Part shown: one piece after another, positions 34,543 through 43,890 of the stretch
Numbering within the stretch: the first letter of the stretch is position 1
How the letters are laid out: each line of letters begins with the position of its first letter
From: Bradyrhizobium altum
GTDB lineage: Bacteria > Pseudomonadota > Alphaproteobacteria > Rhizobiales > Xanthobacteraceae
Reading direction: 5' to 3'
Length of the DNA: 61,530 nt
NCBI RefSeq assembly: GCF_020889705.1
Contig: NZ_JACMYP010000019.1
Location: 1-61,530 of the forward strand
Made by a program: the position numbers and the translations under genes
The notes under the pieces: model-generated
What the model was told of the DNA's origin: nothing
Databases searched by the model: none
Seen by the model: only the letters and a program-made list of their open reading frames with translations

Positions 34543-36225
34543 TCACGGCCGCCCGGGCGCCGGCAGTTCGGCCGCCTCGACCGCATTCGCGCGATCGGCG
34601 GCAGTCTCGCCGGCGGCATCGAGCACGGGATAGGCGACCGAGCAGATGTGCGAATGGATGCGGCGAAGGTCGCGCAGCACGTCGAGATGCAGCGAGGTGG
34701 TCTCGATGGTCTCGGGCCGGCCTTCGCGCAGGCGCTCCAGATGGCGCTCGACGGCGGCAAGCTCGGCCGCGCGCAGCGCCGCCTTCTCGGTGAGCAGCTT
34801 GCGCGCCTCGGCGGCGTCGCCCGACATGAACACGCCGAACGCGAGCCGCAGCGAGTCGATCGTGCGCTTGTGGAACGCCGACAATTCCTCGGCGCCTTCG
34901 GCCGAGAATTGCAGGCGATGCTTGATCTTCTTGGTCGCGAGCTCGCTCAGGTTCTTATCGATGATGTCGCCGATATGCTCGAGATTGATTGCGAACGCGA
35001 CGATCTCCATGGCGCGCTTACCTTCGCGCTCGTCCAGGCTGCCCCGAGTGAGCTTCGTGACGTAAAGCTTGATCGCCTCGTTCAGCCGGTCGACGGTGTT
35101 GTCCATCTTCGACACCTGGTCGACCATTGCGCGATCGTTGGTCAGCATCGCGGTCATCACCTTGCGCAACATCGCCTCGGTGTGGTCGCCCATATGCAGC
35201 ACCTCGCGCGCGGCATCGGCCAGCGCGAGTGAAGGCGTCTCCAGCGCGCTCTCGTCGAGATAGCGCGGCCGTGACGGATCGGTCTCCTGCGCCCGCTTGG
35301 GCAACAGGCGCTCGAGCAGACGCGACAAGTGGTCGAGCACGCCGATGAACAGCAGCGCGGTCGCAACGTTGAAGGCGATGTGGAACAGCGCGGTCGCCTT
35401 GGCGAGATCGGGCTGCCAGGCGTAAATTTGCTCGGTGATCGGGCGCAGGAACGGCGCCACCAGCAGGATGCCGATGACGCGGTTGACGAGGTTGCCGACC
35501 GGCAGCCGGTAGCTCGCCGGATTGTCGCGCCGCGCCCCCTCCATCAACGGATTGACGGCGCTGCCGAGGTTGGCGCCGAGCACGAGCGCGAACGCGGCAT
35601 AGGGCGAGATGAACTGTGAATAGGCCAGCGACATCACCAGCAGCACGCTGGCGACGCTGGAATGGACCAGCCAGGTCACGACCGCGCCGATCAGGATGCA
35701 GAGCACAGGATCGCCGGTGATCGCGTTCAGGAACACGCGCACGCCCGGGGCATTCTCGGCCGGCGCCATCGTATCGAGCAGGATATGCAGCGCGAGCAGC
35801 ATCAGGCCGAGGCCGATCGAGACGCGGCCGAGATCCTTGATCCGGGAGCGCGGCCCGCTGCGGAATGCAACCAGGCCGACGATGAACAGCACCGGCGCCG
35901 CGGCGGCGACGTTGAACGACAGCACCTGCACGATCAGCGTGGTGCCGATATTGGCGCCGAGCATGATCGCAAGCGCCGGCACCAGGCTGACGATCTCCTC
36001 GGCGGCGAAGGAACTGGTGATCAGGGCGGTCGCGGTCGAGCTTTGGAGCAGGGCAGTCAGGCCGAGGCCGGCGCCAAGGGCGGTGAAGCGGTTGTTCAGC
36101 GCCCGGGCCAGCAACAGCCGCAAATCGGGCCCGAAGGCCCGCAGAATCCCGCTGTGGACCATGTGCAGGCCCCACAGCAAGAGCGCGACGCCCCCCATCA
36201 GATCAAGCAGAACAAGACTTCCCAT
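34543..36225 (-). CDS. Na/Pi-cotransporter family protein with PhoU domain
   Basis: 560 residues from ATG 36225 (AGGA just upstream). Two inverted Na/Pi-cotransporter repeats occur, with signatures QSSTAT at 61-66 and HSSVAS at 188-193, spread over about nine helices. A C-terminal helical PhoU-like domain (about 340-540) contains INLEHIGDIIDKNLSELATK. Related proteins (YjbB/NptA) export or import phosphate with sodium. It converges with the M23 gene, stops 18 bases apart. Confidence 0.92.
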   Translation of the reverse strand: MGSLVLLDLMGGVALLLWGLHMVHSGILRAFGPDLRLLLARALNNRFTALGAGLGLTALLQSSTATALITSSFAAEEIVSLVPALAIMLGANIGTTLIVQVLSFNVAAAAPVLFIVGLVAFRSGPRSRIKDLGRVSIGLGLMLLALHILLDTMAPAENAPGVRVFLNAITGDPVLCILIGAVVTWLVHSSVASVLLVMSLAYSQFISPYAAFALVLGANLGSAVNPLMEGARRDNPASYRLPVGNLVNRVIGILLVAPFLRPITEQIYAWQPDLAKATALFHIAFNVATALLFIGVLDHLSRLLERLLPKRAQETDPSRPRYLDESALETPSLALADAAREVLHMGDHTEAMLRKVMTAMLTNDRAMVDQVSKMDNTVDRLNEAIKLYVTKLTRGSLDEREGKRAMEIVAFAINLEHIGDIIDKNLSELATKKIKHRLQFSAEGAEELSAFHKRTIDSLRLAFGVFMSGDAAEARKLLTEKAALRAAELAAVERHLERLREGRPETIETTSLHLDVLRDLRRIHSHICSVAYPVLDAAGETAADRANAVEAAELPAPGRP

Positions 36226-36541
36226 ACTTCCTGGATATCCCGGCAAATTCGAGTCGAAGGGGTCACGCTATCGTCAAATGACCTGGGATCAACCCCTTTT
36301 TGTTCCTGTTGGAACGGGCTTGTCGGAAGGGCCTGTAACGAGCGCGGCCGCCAATTGAGGCACTGAGGTCACTGGAGCCGGCCTCATGGTTCAACGGTGA
36401 GGCCCGGTAAACGAATCTCGAACATGACCGCTCAATTGCGATTGGTTCCGCTAGGCAGTTTCCAATCTTTCCCCGTTATGACGGTGGGAACGAGAAGCTG
36501 TCCAGCCGAGAAGCTATCCAGAAAAGGGCTTGGGGATCAGA
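36226..36541. other. Intergenic region between divergent Na/Pi and PilZ genes
   Basis: No gene seen. It contains a stem GGCCTCA (36380-36386) and TGAGGCC (36398-36404) with an 11-base loop. Promoters for both flanking genes must lie here, but none is clear by eye. Confidence 0.5.
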
Positions 36542-36787
36542 ATGTTTGTCAATCGCCGCAAGAGCGAACGCCGTGAGTGCCGGAGCGTCGCCAAAATTCA
36601 GTTGGGCACAGGGTCGCTGCCACGCGACTGCATGATCACCGATATCTCGGCTGGCGGCGTCAAGGTGATCGCTGAATATCTGGAGATTCCGCCGGAATTC
36701 ACCATCATCCTGTCGAGCGGCAGTCCGCGTCAGTGCCGCCTGGCCTGGCGGATTGGGCACGAATTCGGCGCCCAATTCGTCGACTAA
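36542..36787 (+). CDS. Single-domain PilZ protein
   Basis: 81 residues. The c-di-GMP signatures are present: RRKSERRECR (RxxxR) at the N-terminus and DISAGGVKV (D/NxSxxG). It is probably a stand-alone c-di-GMP receptor. GGGG lies seven bases before ATG 36542. It neighbours a TadD-like gene and the cpa pilus genes, so control of surface attachment is a reasonable but unproven guess. Confidence 0.88.
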   Translation: MFVNRRKSERRECRSVAKIQLGTGSLPRDCMITDISAGGVKVIAEYLEIPPEFTIILSSGSPRQCRLAWRIGHEFGAQFVD

Positions 36788-36915
36788 TCCGGGCGGCTCG
36801 CGCGGCGTCCGGCACCGCTTCTGGGCCGGATGACGGCGAGATGATGGCATCCTTAACCGGAACTTAGGGTTAAGCTGTGAGCATCCCGGAACCTTCGCTG
36901 TTCCGAGTCTCGTTG

Positions 36916-37740
36916 ATGTCTGACAAACTACCCCGACCTTCAGGCCGAATGCACCGTCTCGCCGGCTCGGTATCTGCCGCGCTCGTGCTGATCGGGCTAT
37001 CCGCCTGTCAGACCTCGGGTCCGTCCGATATCACTGGGTCATTGGGCGATACGGCGGAGTCCACGCCGGCCCCAGCCGACCCGCGGCGCGACATCGCGAC
37101 CTACCACGAACGCGTTCGCGCCAATCCGAAGGATACCGACGCCGCGCTGAAATACGCCCGGGCGCTGCGCGCCACCGGCCAGCGGGCGCAGGCGGTCGCG
37201 GTCATGGAGCAGGCGGTGCTGGCGCAGCCCAGCAACAAGGCGCTGCTCGCAGGCTACGGACGGGCGCTCGCCGACAACGGCAATTTCCAGCAGGCATTCG
37301 ACGTGCTCGGGCGCGCCCACACCCCGGAAGATCCGGACTGGCGCATCCTGTCGGCGCAGGGCGCCGTGCTCGATCAGCTCGAGCGCCACGACGAGGCCCG
37401 CCAGTATTACGCGAGCGCCCTGAAGATCGTGCCTGACGATCCGTCGGTGCTCTCCAATCTCGGCCTGTCCTATCTGCTGTCGAAGGACCTGCCGAAGGCC
37501 GAGGAAACGCTGCGCCGTGCCCGGGATCGCGCTCCCGACGACATGCGAGTGCGCACCAATCTCGCCGTCGTGGTCGGCCTGCAGGGCCGCCAGGCCGAAG
37601 CTGAAACCATCATGAAGGCCGACCTGCCGCCGGAGCAGGGCTCCGCCAATGTCGCCGCGCTCAAGCGGCTATTGGCGCGCAAGGATGCGAGCCGCACCGA
37701 TATGGACAAGATCCCGGTCGCGGCCAGCCGTCGCGACTAG
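36916..37740 (+). CDS. tadD: TadD-like TPR lipoprotein (Flp pilus assembly)
   Basis: 274 residues from ATG 36916 (ATG 36949 is also possible and gives a shorter signal). A lipobox LIGLSAC precedes TPR repeats: AALKYARALRATGQRAQAVA, KALLAGYGRALADNGNFQQA, PSVLSNLGLSYLLSKDLPKA. TadD is the outer-membrane pilotin-like lipoprotein for the Tad secretin in other bacteria. Here the gene converges with cpaE instead of following tadC, so the locus is rearranged. Confidence 0.8.
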   Translation: MSDKLPRPSGRMHRLAGSVSAALVLIGLSACQTSGPSDITGSLGDTAESTPAPADPRRDIATYHERVRANPKDTDAALKYARALRATGQRAQAVAVMEQAVLAQPSNKALLAGYGRALADNGNFQQAFDVLGRAHTPEDPDWRILSAQGAVLDQLERHDEARQYYASALKIVPDDPSVLSNLGLSYLLSKDLPKAEETLRRARDRAPDDMRVRTNLAVVVGLQGRQAEAETIMKADLPPEQGSANVAALKRLLARKDASRTDMDKIPVAASRRD

Positions 37741-37767
37741 AGCGTTCTCACGCGAAAGTCCGGAAGG

Positions 37768-39033
37768 CTAGCTGGCGGCGCGGCGTCCATCGTTTCGACG
37801 CGACTGCAGCTTCCTGAGGATCGGCGACAGGAACGACTCGCGCGTCTCGGCGAGATTGGGGCGGCCGGTCAGGCGTTGTGCGATCTGCAGGAAGGTCCTT
37901 GTGGTGCGGTGACGCGCGGAGACTTCCGCGATCATCTGACCGTTGTTGGCGGCCTCACCGAACAACCTGCAATCGAATGGGATGGTCGCGATCGGCTGGC
38001 TCTCGATCGTCTTGGCGAAGTCCTTGACCTCGATCTCGGGTCGCTTCGACATGCCGACCTGGTTCAGGCAGTAGAGCGGCGGGCGGTCGTTCGGACGCGC
38101 GGTCCGCAACATGTTCATCATGTTCTTGGTGTTGCGCATGTTGGCAAGGTCGGGCTCAGCGACGATCAGGATGTCGTCGGCGCCGACCAGCACGCGTTTG
38201 GTCCAGGCGGTCCATTGATGAGGAACGTCGAGCACGATGCAGGACGTGGTCATGCGCATCGTATCGAAGATGGCATCGAATGCTTCGGCGCCGAAATCGT
38301 AGACCTGGTCGAGCGTGGCCGGTGCCGCCAGCAGGCTCAGGTGATCGCCGCATTTTGCCAGCAGGCGCTCCATGAAGGCACTGTCCGGGCGCTCGGGCGA
38401 GAACACGGCGTTGGCGATGCCCTGTGTCGGATCCTGGTTGTAGTCGAGGCCGGCGGTGCCGAAGGCGAGGTCGAGATCGACCACGACCGAATCTAGCCCG
38501 AGGTCGCGCGCGATGGTCCAGGCGACATTGTGAGCGATGGTCGAGGCGCCGACGCCGCCCTTGGCGCCCGCGACCGCGATCAGGCGGCCCACAGAGACTG
38601 CTTCCGAGGACGAGAACAGGCCGCAGATCGAGCGCACGATGTCGAGCACCTTGACCGGCCCGATGACGTAGTCGTTGACACCGCGCCGGACCAATTCGCG
38701 ATACGGTGCAGTCTCGCCGGGCATGCCGAGCACGACGACGCGGGTGCCGGGATCGCAGACCGTGGCGAGTTCGTCGAGACCGGCGAGCAAATCAATGTCC
38801 GGCTCGGTCTCCAGCATGATGACGTTGGGCGTCGGCGCCTTGTGATAGGCGTCGATGGCGGCGGCGATGCCGCCCATATGGACGGAGAGGTGGGCCTTGG
38901 CGAGCCGGCGGTCTTCGGCGGCGGCGCGCGCCGTCGTGGCGGTCGCAACGCTGGCGCAGAAGGCCTGCACGGAAATCCGTGGCGCCGGCGCGATGTGGTC
39001 GTTGGCGTGCTGTGGCTCGTCTTGTTCGGTCAT
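37768..39033 (-). CDS. cpaE: CpaE/TadZ pilus-localisation ATPase
   Basis: 421 residues. A receiver-like N-terminal domain (about 45-140) lacks an obvious phosphorylation triad and is followed by a ParA/MinD-type ATPase with deviant Walker A GAKGGVGAST (156-165) and VVVDLDLAFG. It positions the Flp/Tad pilus machine. The start overlaps the cpaD stop (ATGA). It is last in the cpaBCDE unit; cpaF does not follow. Confidence 0.93.
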   Translation of the reverse strand: MTEQDEPQHANDHIAPAPRISVQAFCASVATATTARAAAEDRRLAKAHLSVHMGGIAAAIDAYHKAPTPNVIMLETEPDIDLLAGLDELATVCDPGTRVVVLGMPGETAPYRELVRRGVNDYVIGPVKVLDIVRSICGLFSSSEAVSVGRLIAVAGAKGGVGASTIAHNVAWTIARDLGLDSVVVDLDLAFGTAGLDYNQDPTQGIANAVFSPERPDSAFMERLLAKCGDHLSLLAAPATLDQVYDFGAEAFDAIFDTMRMTTSCIVLDVPHQWTAWTKRVLVGADDILIVAEPDLANMRNTKNMMNMLRTARPNDRPPLYCLNQVGMSKRPEIEVKDFAKTIESQPIATIPFDCRLFGEAANNGQMIAEVSARHRTTRTFLQIAQRLTGRPNLAETRESFLSPILRKLQSRRNDGRRAAS

Positions 39034-39773
39034 TTCCCGGCGTCGCTCAGCTTGGCTCTATCGGCTTCGGGGTAGGTGGTCGCGGTGGACTCACCCTTGC
39101 CGTATTTCTGGAACGCGACCGACCGGCGCGGCGTGTAGGATGCGGTTTCGGTCCGCGGCTGCACGAGGTCGGACGGATTGGCGACCATCGCAGCCAAATT
39201 GTGCTGCGTGGCGCAGCCGAAATTGTCCCACTGCTTGTTCTCGTTGTAGCTGGGATTGTAGATCGAGGGACCCAGGTCGCTCGGCCACAAGCCGCAGGGG
39301 CCGGCGACCGCGGCCATCTTCGAATAGCTGAGGCGAATGGTCGGCAGCGCGCGCGGATCGTCGACGCGATAGGAGCGCCTGACGATGGCGTGGGCGGGCA
39401 CGCCCATCGACGCCAGCACGCCGCGGATCTCCTGATACACCGCTTGCGCCGAGCGCGCATTCGAGGTGTCGGCCGGCACGTCGATCGCGATCGCGCCGGT
39501 GCCGTCGCGGCGCCAGGTGCGGGCCATCCCCATGACGTCGTCGCGTTGCGTTTCGGTGAGATTGCCGCGGGCGCGGCCCACGAACACGACGATCGACTGC
39601 TCGCCCTCGGTGACGGCGATCGGATGCCGCTGCCGGTAGTCGTCGGGCACCGTGCCGGTGGCAATATTGTCGCCGGTTAGATTGCAGCCGCCGAGCGCGA
39701 TCGCGGTGGCGACGAGGGCGCCGGACAGCGACAGCGTCCTCGCATGGCCGGCTCGTGTGTGGCGTGTCATCAT
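39030..39773 (-). CDS. cpaD: CpaD pilus assembly lipoprotein
   Basis: 247 residues from ATG 39773, which has GGGGGA four to five bases upstream (a TTG at 39785 is in frame). The lipobox is IALGGC. The conserved DDYRQRHPIAV and the C-terminal NFGCATQHNLAAMVANPSDL are diagnostic of the CpaD family. It is a periplasmic or outer-membrane part of the Flp pilus secretin complex. Confidence 0.93.
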   Translation of the reverse strand: MMTRHTRAGHARTLSLSGALVATAIALGGCNLTGDNIATGTVPDDYRQRHPIAVTEGEQSIVVFVGRARGNLTETQRDDVMGMARTWRRDGTGAIAIDVPADTSNARSAQAVYQEIRGVLASMGVPAHAIVRRSYRVDDPRALPTIRLSYSKMAAVAGPCGLWPSDLGPSIYNPSYNENKQWDNFGCATQHNLAAMVANPSDLVQPRTETASYTPRRSVAFQKYGKGESTATTYPEADRAKLSDAGK

Positions 39774-39797
39774 GGCATCCCCCAACCCTTCAGCGCC

Positions 39798-41264
39798 TCA
39801 GTCGATGATGAAGCCGAAATTGACCGGCGTGGCGCCGATCGGCTCGGCACGGGCGGCAACGCCGTAGATGCGATTGACGCGCGCCAGCAGCGCCGACTGC
39901 GCGTCGGAGGCCGGGGCGAACCCGTCATCGGGACGGGACAATTCCTTCTGCGCAACCGCGCGCACCACATACGGCGTTACGATGACCATGAGCTCGGTCT
40001 CGTTGTTGACGAAGTCCTGGCTCCTGAACAGCTGTCCGAGGACCGGGATCTGATCGACGCCAGGCATTCCGTTGATGGCCTGCTTGGTCTGCTCCTGGAT
40101 CAATCCGGCCATCGCGATCGAGCCGCCCGAGGGCACTTCTAGGGTGGTGTCGGCACGGCGGGTCTTGATCGAGGGAATGGTCGTGCCGCCTTGGCCGCCG
40201 GTCAACGCGTTGTCCATCGAGACTTCGGAAACCTCGGTCATCACCTTCAGGCTGATGCGCCCCTCGGACAGCACCACCGGGGTGAAGTTGAGCGAGATGC
40301 CGAACTTCTTGAAGCTGACGGTCTGGACGCAATTCCCGATCGTGCCCGACGTCGTCGTCTGGCAGGTGACGCCGGTCGGAATTGGAAACTCGCCGCCTGA
40401 CACGAAGGTCGCGGACTCGCCGGAGATCGCTGTGAGGTTCGGCTCGGCCAGCGTCTTCACCACGCCCGCGCTTTCCATCGCGCGCAGCGTCGCGGTGACG
40501 GTCGGCACGCCGAGCTTGTTCAGGGCCGCGCCGGCCAGCACGTTGCTGGCGAGCGGTCCGTTGTTGGCGGTGAAGGCGTTGGCGTTGTTGAAGACCACCG
40601 CGGCGGTGCCGTAATTCATGTTGGCGCTGAGATCGACTCCGAGCTGCTTGACGACGTCGCGCCGCACTTCGGCGACGGTGACCTTCAGCATCACCTGGTC
40701 GCGGCCGCGCACCACGATCGAGTTGACGACCTTGTCGGGGCCGCCGACGAGCTTGGCTGCGATGTCGCCGGCCTGCTGGGCCTCGACCGGGCTTGCCACC
40801 GTGCCGGTCAGCACCACGCTCTCGCCGACACCCTCGATCTGGACGCCCGGCAGCATCTGCTTCAGCGCGGCACGCATGCCGTTGAGGTCACGCTTGATCG
40901 CGATGTCGTAGGACGCGACCTGGTTGCCGTCGGCGTCGAAGAACACCACGTTGGTCTGGCCGACCGCGGCGCCGATGATATAGGCGCGCTGCGCCGAGCG
41001 GATCACGGCGTTGGCGATCTTGGGATCGGCGACCAGAACGTCCTTGGCTTCGCGCGGCAGGTCGACCACCACCGACTTGCCGACGCCGAGCGAGACGAAG
41101 CGCGTCTTGGCGGCGATGCTGCTCGTCACCGCGACGTCCGCGTTCTTGTCGGGATCGGTCGCGCTGGCGAGGGCAGGGATCAGCATCAGGGCGGTGACCG
41201 CCGAGAATGACAGCGAGCGGACCAGCGTGGTCCGCCTCGCCAGTTGTGTTGCAGCAATTGTCAT
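39798..41264 (-). CDS. cpaC: CpaC/RcpA pilus secretin
   Basis: Outer-membrane channel for the Flp/Tad pilus, 488 residues. A signal peptide ends near LASA, followed by a pilus/BON-like N-terminal domain (LVADPKIANAVIRS, then VVLTGTVASPVEAQ) and the secretin domain with LAEPNLTAISGESATFVSGG and PVLGQLFRSQDF. A Cys pair (TCQTTT, NCVQTV) sits in a secretin loop. The order cpaB-cpaC-cpaD-cpaE is the standard one. Confidence 0.95.
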   Translation of the reverse strand: MTIAATQLARRTTLVRSLSFSAVTALMLIPALASATDPDKNADVAVTSSIAAKTRFVSLGVGKSVVVDLPREAKDVLVADPKIANAVIRSAQRAYIIGAAVGQTNVVFFDADGNQVASYDIAIKRDLNGMRAALKQMLPGVQIEGVGESVVLTGTVASPVEAQQAGDIAAKLVGGPDKVVNSIVVRGRDQVMLKVTVAEVRRDVVKQLGVDLSANMNYGTAAVVFNNANAFTANNGPLASNVLAGAALNKLGVPTVTATLRAMESAGVVKTLAEPNLTAISGESATFVSGGEFPIPTGVTCQTTTSGTIGNCVQTVSFKKFGISLNFTPVVLSEGRISLKVMTEVSEVSMDNALTGGQGGTTIPSIKTRRADTTLEVPSGGSIAMAGLIQEQTKQAINGMPGVDQIPVLGQLFRSQDFVNNETELMVIVTPYVVRAVAQKELSRPDDGFAPASDAQSALLARVNRIYGVAARAEPIGATPVNFGFIID

Positions 41265-41277
41265 ATCGAAGCCCCCA

Positions 41278-42081
41278 TCACTTCTGTGTCGTCTGAGAGC
41301 TCGGGATGCCGAAACGCACCACCCGAATGCTCTCGCCCCGCTTCGGGGCCTGGTCTCTGGTCTCGTCGGTCTTCTCGTTGACGTCGGCGATGCTGCGCAG
41401 CGCCAGCGCCAGCGTGCCGCTCTGCCGTGCCCGCGCGAGCGTCTCGGCCTGTTCGGGCTTGAGCTCGAGGGTCACGGTCTTGCCGATGAGGGAGTTATTG
41501 CCGTCCTTCTCTTTCGGCGCCTGGTCGATCGCCAGCACGCGGACGTTGGACAGCAGGATTTCGGTGGTGATGATGTCGCGGCTGCCCTGTTGCTGATCGG
41601 GATTCTTGTCGCGTCGCGACAGGATCACGTCGACGCGGTCGTTGGGCAGGATGAAGCCGCCGGCGCCGGTCTCGGGCGAGATTTCCGTGGAGATCGCGCG
41701 CATGCCGGTGGGCAGGATCGCGGCCATGAAGCCGCTGCCATTGGCCTTGACCAGTTTTTGCTCGCGGATCGGCTCGCCGACGATGAAGGGAGCGCGTGCG
41801 ATCGAGCCGATGACGTCGTTCATGGCGTCGGCATTGGTATCGTGGCGGATGAACGCGCTGCTCGCGGTCTCGGCTGGCCAGCGCTGCCATTGCACGTCTT
41901 CAGGCTTGACCGACTGACCGAGCCCGATGTCGGACTTCGCCACCAGCACCTCGACGGTCGGCAGTTGTACCACTGGTGGCGCGACCGGCGCCGGTTTGCG
42001 ATCGCCAACGCTCGCGAGATACATGGCCGCGAGGCCTGCGACGCCGGCGATGCCGAGGACCACGATGCGTGCCGTCTTCAT
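41278..42081 (-). CDS. cpaB: CpaB/RcpC pilus assembly protein
   Basis: 267 residues. An N-terminal membrane helix (RIVVLGIAGVAGLAAMYLAS) is followed by an SAF domain (VEVLVAKSDIGLGQSVKPED) and the conserved ENP-like region (PETGAGGFILPNDRVDVILS). It is a periplasmic partner of the secretin. It is the first gene of the unit; the prepilin and peptidase genes that usually precede it are not found in the next 280 bases. Confidence 0.93.
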   Translation of the reverse strand: MKTARIVVLGIAGVAGLAAMYLASVGDRKPAPVAPPVVQLPTVEVLVAKSDIGLGQSVKPEDVQWQRWPAETASSAFIRHDTNADAMNDVIGSIARAPFIVGEPIREQKLVKANGSGFMAAILPTGMRAISTEISPETGAGGFILPNDRVDVILSRRDKNPDQQQGSRDIITTEILLSNVRVLAIDQAPKEKDGNNSLIGKTVTLELKPEQAETLARARQSGTLALALRSIADVNEKTDETRDQAPKRGESIRVVRFGIPSSQTTQK

Positions 42082-42364
42082 GCGATTGTCTGAATGCCCT
42101 TAACGCAGGGCAGTCACGTCCTTGCGGCACTGACAGCCCTTCCCGGGAGCATCAGTACGGCCGCAAAAGTATAAGGGAACTTGATGGAAGGTCCGGACAA
42201 TTCAGGGATTGGTGGGGATGGTGAACGGCGAGTTATCGGCGCCCGTCGCATCTCCGCAGAATCCCGGAGATCGTGCGTGCGCAACGCGTGCGACGTTAGT
42301 CGCAACGCGGCGACTTGGCCGGTCGGTCGTGGTTAATATCGTCTAACGCAACCGGCGTGGAAAG

Positions 42365-43561
42365 TCAGAGCGCGGCCTTCAACGCGGCAAAGCCGCGATC
42401 GAGATCAGCCTTGAGGTCGTCGAGATTCTCGAGCCCGATATGCAGCCGCAACGTCGGCCCACCCGGCGACCATTTGGTCGCGCTGCGATAGTCGCTGCAG
42501 TCGAACGGGATGGCGAGGCTTTCGAAGCCGCCCCAGGAAAAGCCCATGCCGAACAGCGTGAGCGTGTTGAGCATCGCATCGACCGCGGTCTGCGGCACAG
42601 GCTTCAGCACGATGCTGAACAGGCCGGAGGCGCCGGTGAAGTCGCGCTTCCAGATCGCATGCCCCGGATCGGTCTCGAGGCCAGGGTGCAGCACCCGAGC
42701 GACCTCCGGCCGCGCGCCAAGCCAGCGCGCGATCTCGAGCCCGGAGCGGTGGTGCTGCGCCAGCCGCACCGACAGCGTCCGGACACCGCGCAGCGCGAGA
42801 TAGACGTCGTCTGGGCCGGCGCAGACGCCGAGCAGGCGGATCGCCTCCTGCACCAGCGGCCAGGCTTTCGCATTGGCCGAGATGGTGCCGAACATGATGT
42901 CGGAGTGGCCGCCGATATACTTCGTGCCGGCCTGCATGCTGATGTCGACGCCCTGTTCGAGCGAGCGGTGATAGAGCGCCGTCGCCCAGGTGTTGTCGTC
43001 GATCATCAGCGCGCCGCGGGCATGTGCCACGGCCGAGATCGCGCGGACGTCGGGCATCTCGAAGGATTGCGAACCGGGCGCCTCGATCAGCACCGCGCGG
43101 GTATTCGGCTTGAACAGCGTCTCGATGCCGGCGCCGAGCAGCGGATCGAAATAGCTGGTCTCGATGCCGTAGCGCTTCAGCATGTTGTCGCAGAAATTGC
43201 GGGTCGGCCGATAGGCGTTGTCGCACACCAGCAGGTGATCGCCGGCCTTCAGCACCGCGAGCAGCGTGGTGCTGATCGCTGCCAGTCCCGACGGGGCGAG
43301 GCCGACGCCGGCGCATTGCGGGCCCTCCAGCGCCATCAGCACGTCCTGCAGCGCCCGCGTGGTCGGGCTGCCGTGGCGGCCATAGGTAAATTCGGCGCGA
43401 TGGGCGCGGAGGTCCTCGGCGGTCGGATAGAGCACGGTCGAGCCGTGAAAGACCGGCGGATTGACGAAGCCCTTCTGGGCCTTGGTGTCGCGGCCGGCCG
43501 TGACCAGGCGGGTCGCGGCGTCGTGCGGGCGGGAGGGCATGGAGCCGTCGGAGGAGGTCAT
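42365..43561 (-). CDS. metC: Cystathionine beta-lyase
   Basis: Cleaves cystathionine to homocysteine, pyruvate and ammonia, for methionine synthesis. It is a 398-residue member of the Cys/Met-metabolism PLP family. The PLP lysine is in QAGTKYIGGHSDIMFG, and the phosphate-binding YGRHGSPTTRALQ and substrate-side SWGGFESL motifs are present. The SWGGFESL end and N-terminal PVFHGSTVL favour beta-lyase over gamma-synthase. It is a single gene, divergent from aapJ. Confidence 0.92.
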   Translation of the reverse strand: MTSSDGSMPSRPHDAATRLVTAGRDTKAQKGFVNPPVFHGSTVLYPTAEDLRAHRAEFTYGRHGSPTTRALQDVLMALEGPQCAGVGLAPSGLAAISTTLLAVLKAGDHLLVCDNAYRPTRNFCDNMLKRYGIETSYFDPLLGAGIETLFKPNTRAVLIEAPGSQSFEMPDVRAISAVAHARGALMIDDNTWATALYHRSLEQGVDISMQAGTKYIGGHSDIMFGTISANAKAWPLVQEAIRLLGVCAGPDDVYLALRGVRTLSVRLAQHHRSGLEIARWLGARPEVARVLHPGLETDPGHAIWKRDFTGASGLFSIVLKPVPQTAVDAMLNTLTLFGMGFSWGGFESLAIPFDCSDYRSATKWSPGGPTLRLHIGLENLDDLKADLDRGFAALKAAL

Positions 43562-43890
43562 GGTTTGCTGCCGTTAGATTTTAGACTTTTTGCCGCAGCC
43601 GTACCGCGTCGGGAAGACAGGGCCACGCCGGGAGGTGTTACTAACAAGACGTAGAAGACGTGCGTCAACCCCTTGACCCGGCTCGTCAGTCGCTATGTGA
43701 TGCGCCGCAACTACCAGTCGCCGCACGTTGAGGGGCCTGCCGCGACCTACGATCCGTTGCCTGGCCGGTTTGCACGTCAAACTGACTGTCAGATCAGCAT
43801 CTTTTGCTGCAAGGGATCATTGGGATGGCCCGTGAACGCGAGGCGATCACAAAGCAAAACGTCCAACGGACGACCCTGAAAGGCCTACCC
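43562..43890. other. Intergenic region between divergent metC and aapJ
   Basis: No gene. A possible sigma-70-like pair for aapJ is TTGACC (43673-43678) and TATGTG (43694-43699), spacer 15, shorter than ideal. I looked for a SAM riboswitch ahead of metC and saw no convincing match. Confidence 0.4.

Noticed and set aside
43562..43700. SAM riboswitch ahead of metC
   Set aside because: No match by eye to conserved SAM-I or SAM-II cores; a covariance-model search would settle it.
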